Below, piece after piece: positions 7,302 to 7,328 of a stretch of DNA of 7,328 nucleotides. The stretch's first letter is position 1. Every line of letters starts with the position of its first letter. Position numbers and translations under genes: made by a program. The DNA lies in NCBI GenBank assembly GCA_043760535.1, contig JAYUOV010000346.1, positions 1-7,328 of the forward strand, read 5' to 3'. The notes under the pieces were generated by a model. It made no database searches, was not told the origin of the DNA, and saw nothing but the letters and a program-made list of their open reading frames with translations. The DNA comes from JAZKFT01 sp043760535 (GTDB taxonomy: Bacteria; Bacteroidota; Bacteroidia; Chitinophagales; Chitinophagaceae).

Positions 7302-7328
7302 TATTTAGATTGCGAATAACAGGCGGTT
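7257..7328. repeat. Dispersed repeat, right copy (direct repeat of 1-72)
   Basis: This matches the first 72 bases of the window in the same orientation: 29 of the first 30 bases are identical, and the rest is diverged but alignable. It begins inside the nested palindrome at 7224-7301, showing that the palindrome is part of the repeated unit. Because the copies differ, this is not simply a circular sequence overlapping itself. Confidence 0.8.

Noticed and set aside
1..7328. A circular replicon with overlapping ends
   Set aside because: The end repeats differ by substitutions and a gap, and no replication gene or origin is present.
7190..7328. tRNA or other known structured RNA in the G/C-rich right flank
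   Set aside because: The nested stems do not form a cloverleaf or carry tRNA-conserved loops, and the same sequence recurs at the left end as a repeat.

Overview
The window looks like Bacteroidota DNA, probably Chitinophagales or Sphingobacteriales, though the rank below phylum is inference. The signs are the style of the GltB sequence, translation starts without Shine-Dalgarno sequences behind A/T-rich leaders, a Bacteroidota-type promoter (TTTG and TAnnTTTG elements), and a typical Bacteroidota lipoprotein signal. No rRNA, tRNA, CRISPR array, integrase or transposase gene was seen.

Layout. Positions 1-72 are one copy of a dispersed repeat that recurs in direct orientation at 7257-7328, so the window begins and ends in the same repeat family. 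Positions 73-644 hold no recognisable gene. Positions 645-5171 are an intact gltB (glutamate synthase large subunit, 1508 aa), followed at once by a strong hairpin. After it comes about 1.6 kb of patchwork: a small relic of an AAA-type ATPase gene (5319-5438), a decayed copy of the gltB 3' end (5454-5604), a terminator (5620-5666), and two convergent minus-strand genes. These encode a 214-aa lipoprotein (5681-6325) and a 90-aa secreted cysteine-containing peptide (6372-6644). A G14 tract sits inside the apparent promoter of this pair. Next is a second, almost perfect copy of the last 94 codons of gltB (6809-7092), then a repeat-rich intergenic stretch.

Interpretation. The gltB 3' end occurs three times in the same orientation: intact in the gene, decayed, and nearly intact. 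The distal copy differs from gltB at 17 of 281 compared bases, yet 16 of these are silent. It therefore diverged while part of a working gltB, not as a dead duplicate. This suggests that DNA carrying its own gltB tail was inserted or recombined at the gltB 3' end, possibly more than once, leaving displaced tails behind. The cargo between the tails is an A/T-rich pair, secreted peptide plus lipoprotein, with a possibly phase-variable promoter. The gltB partner gene gltD is not visible downstream. The two cargo genes have no recognised function.
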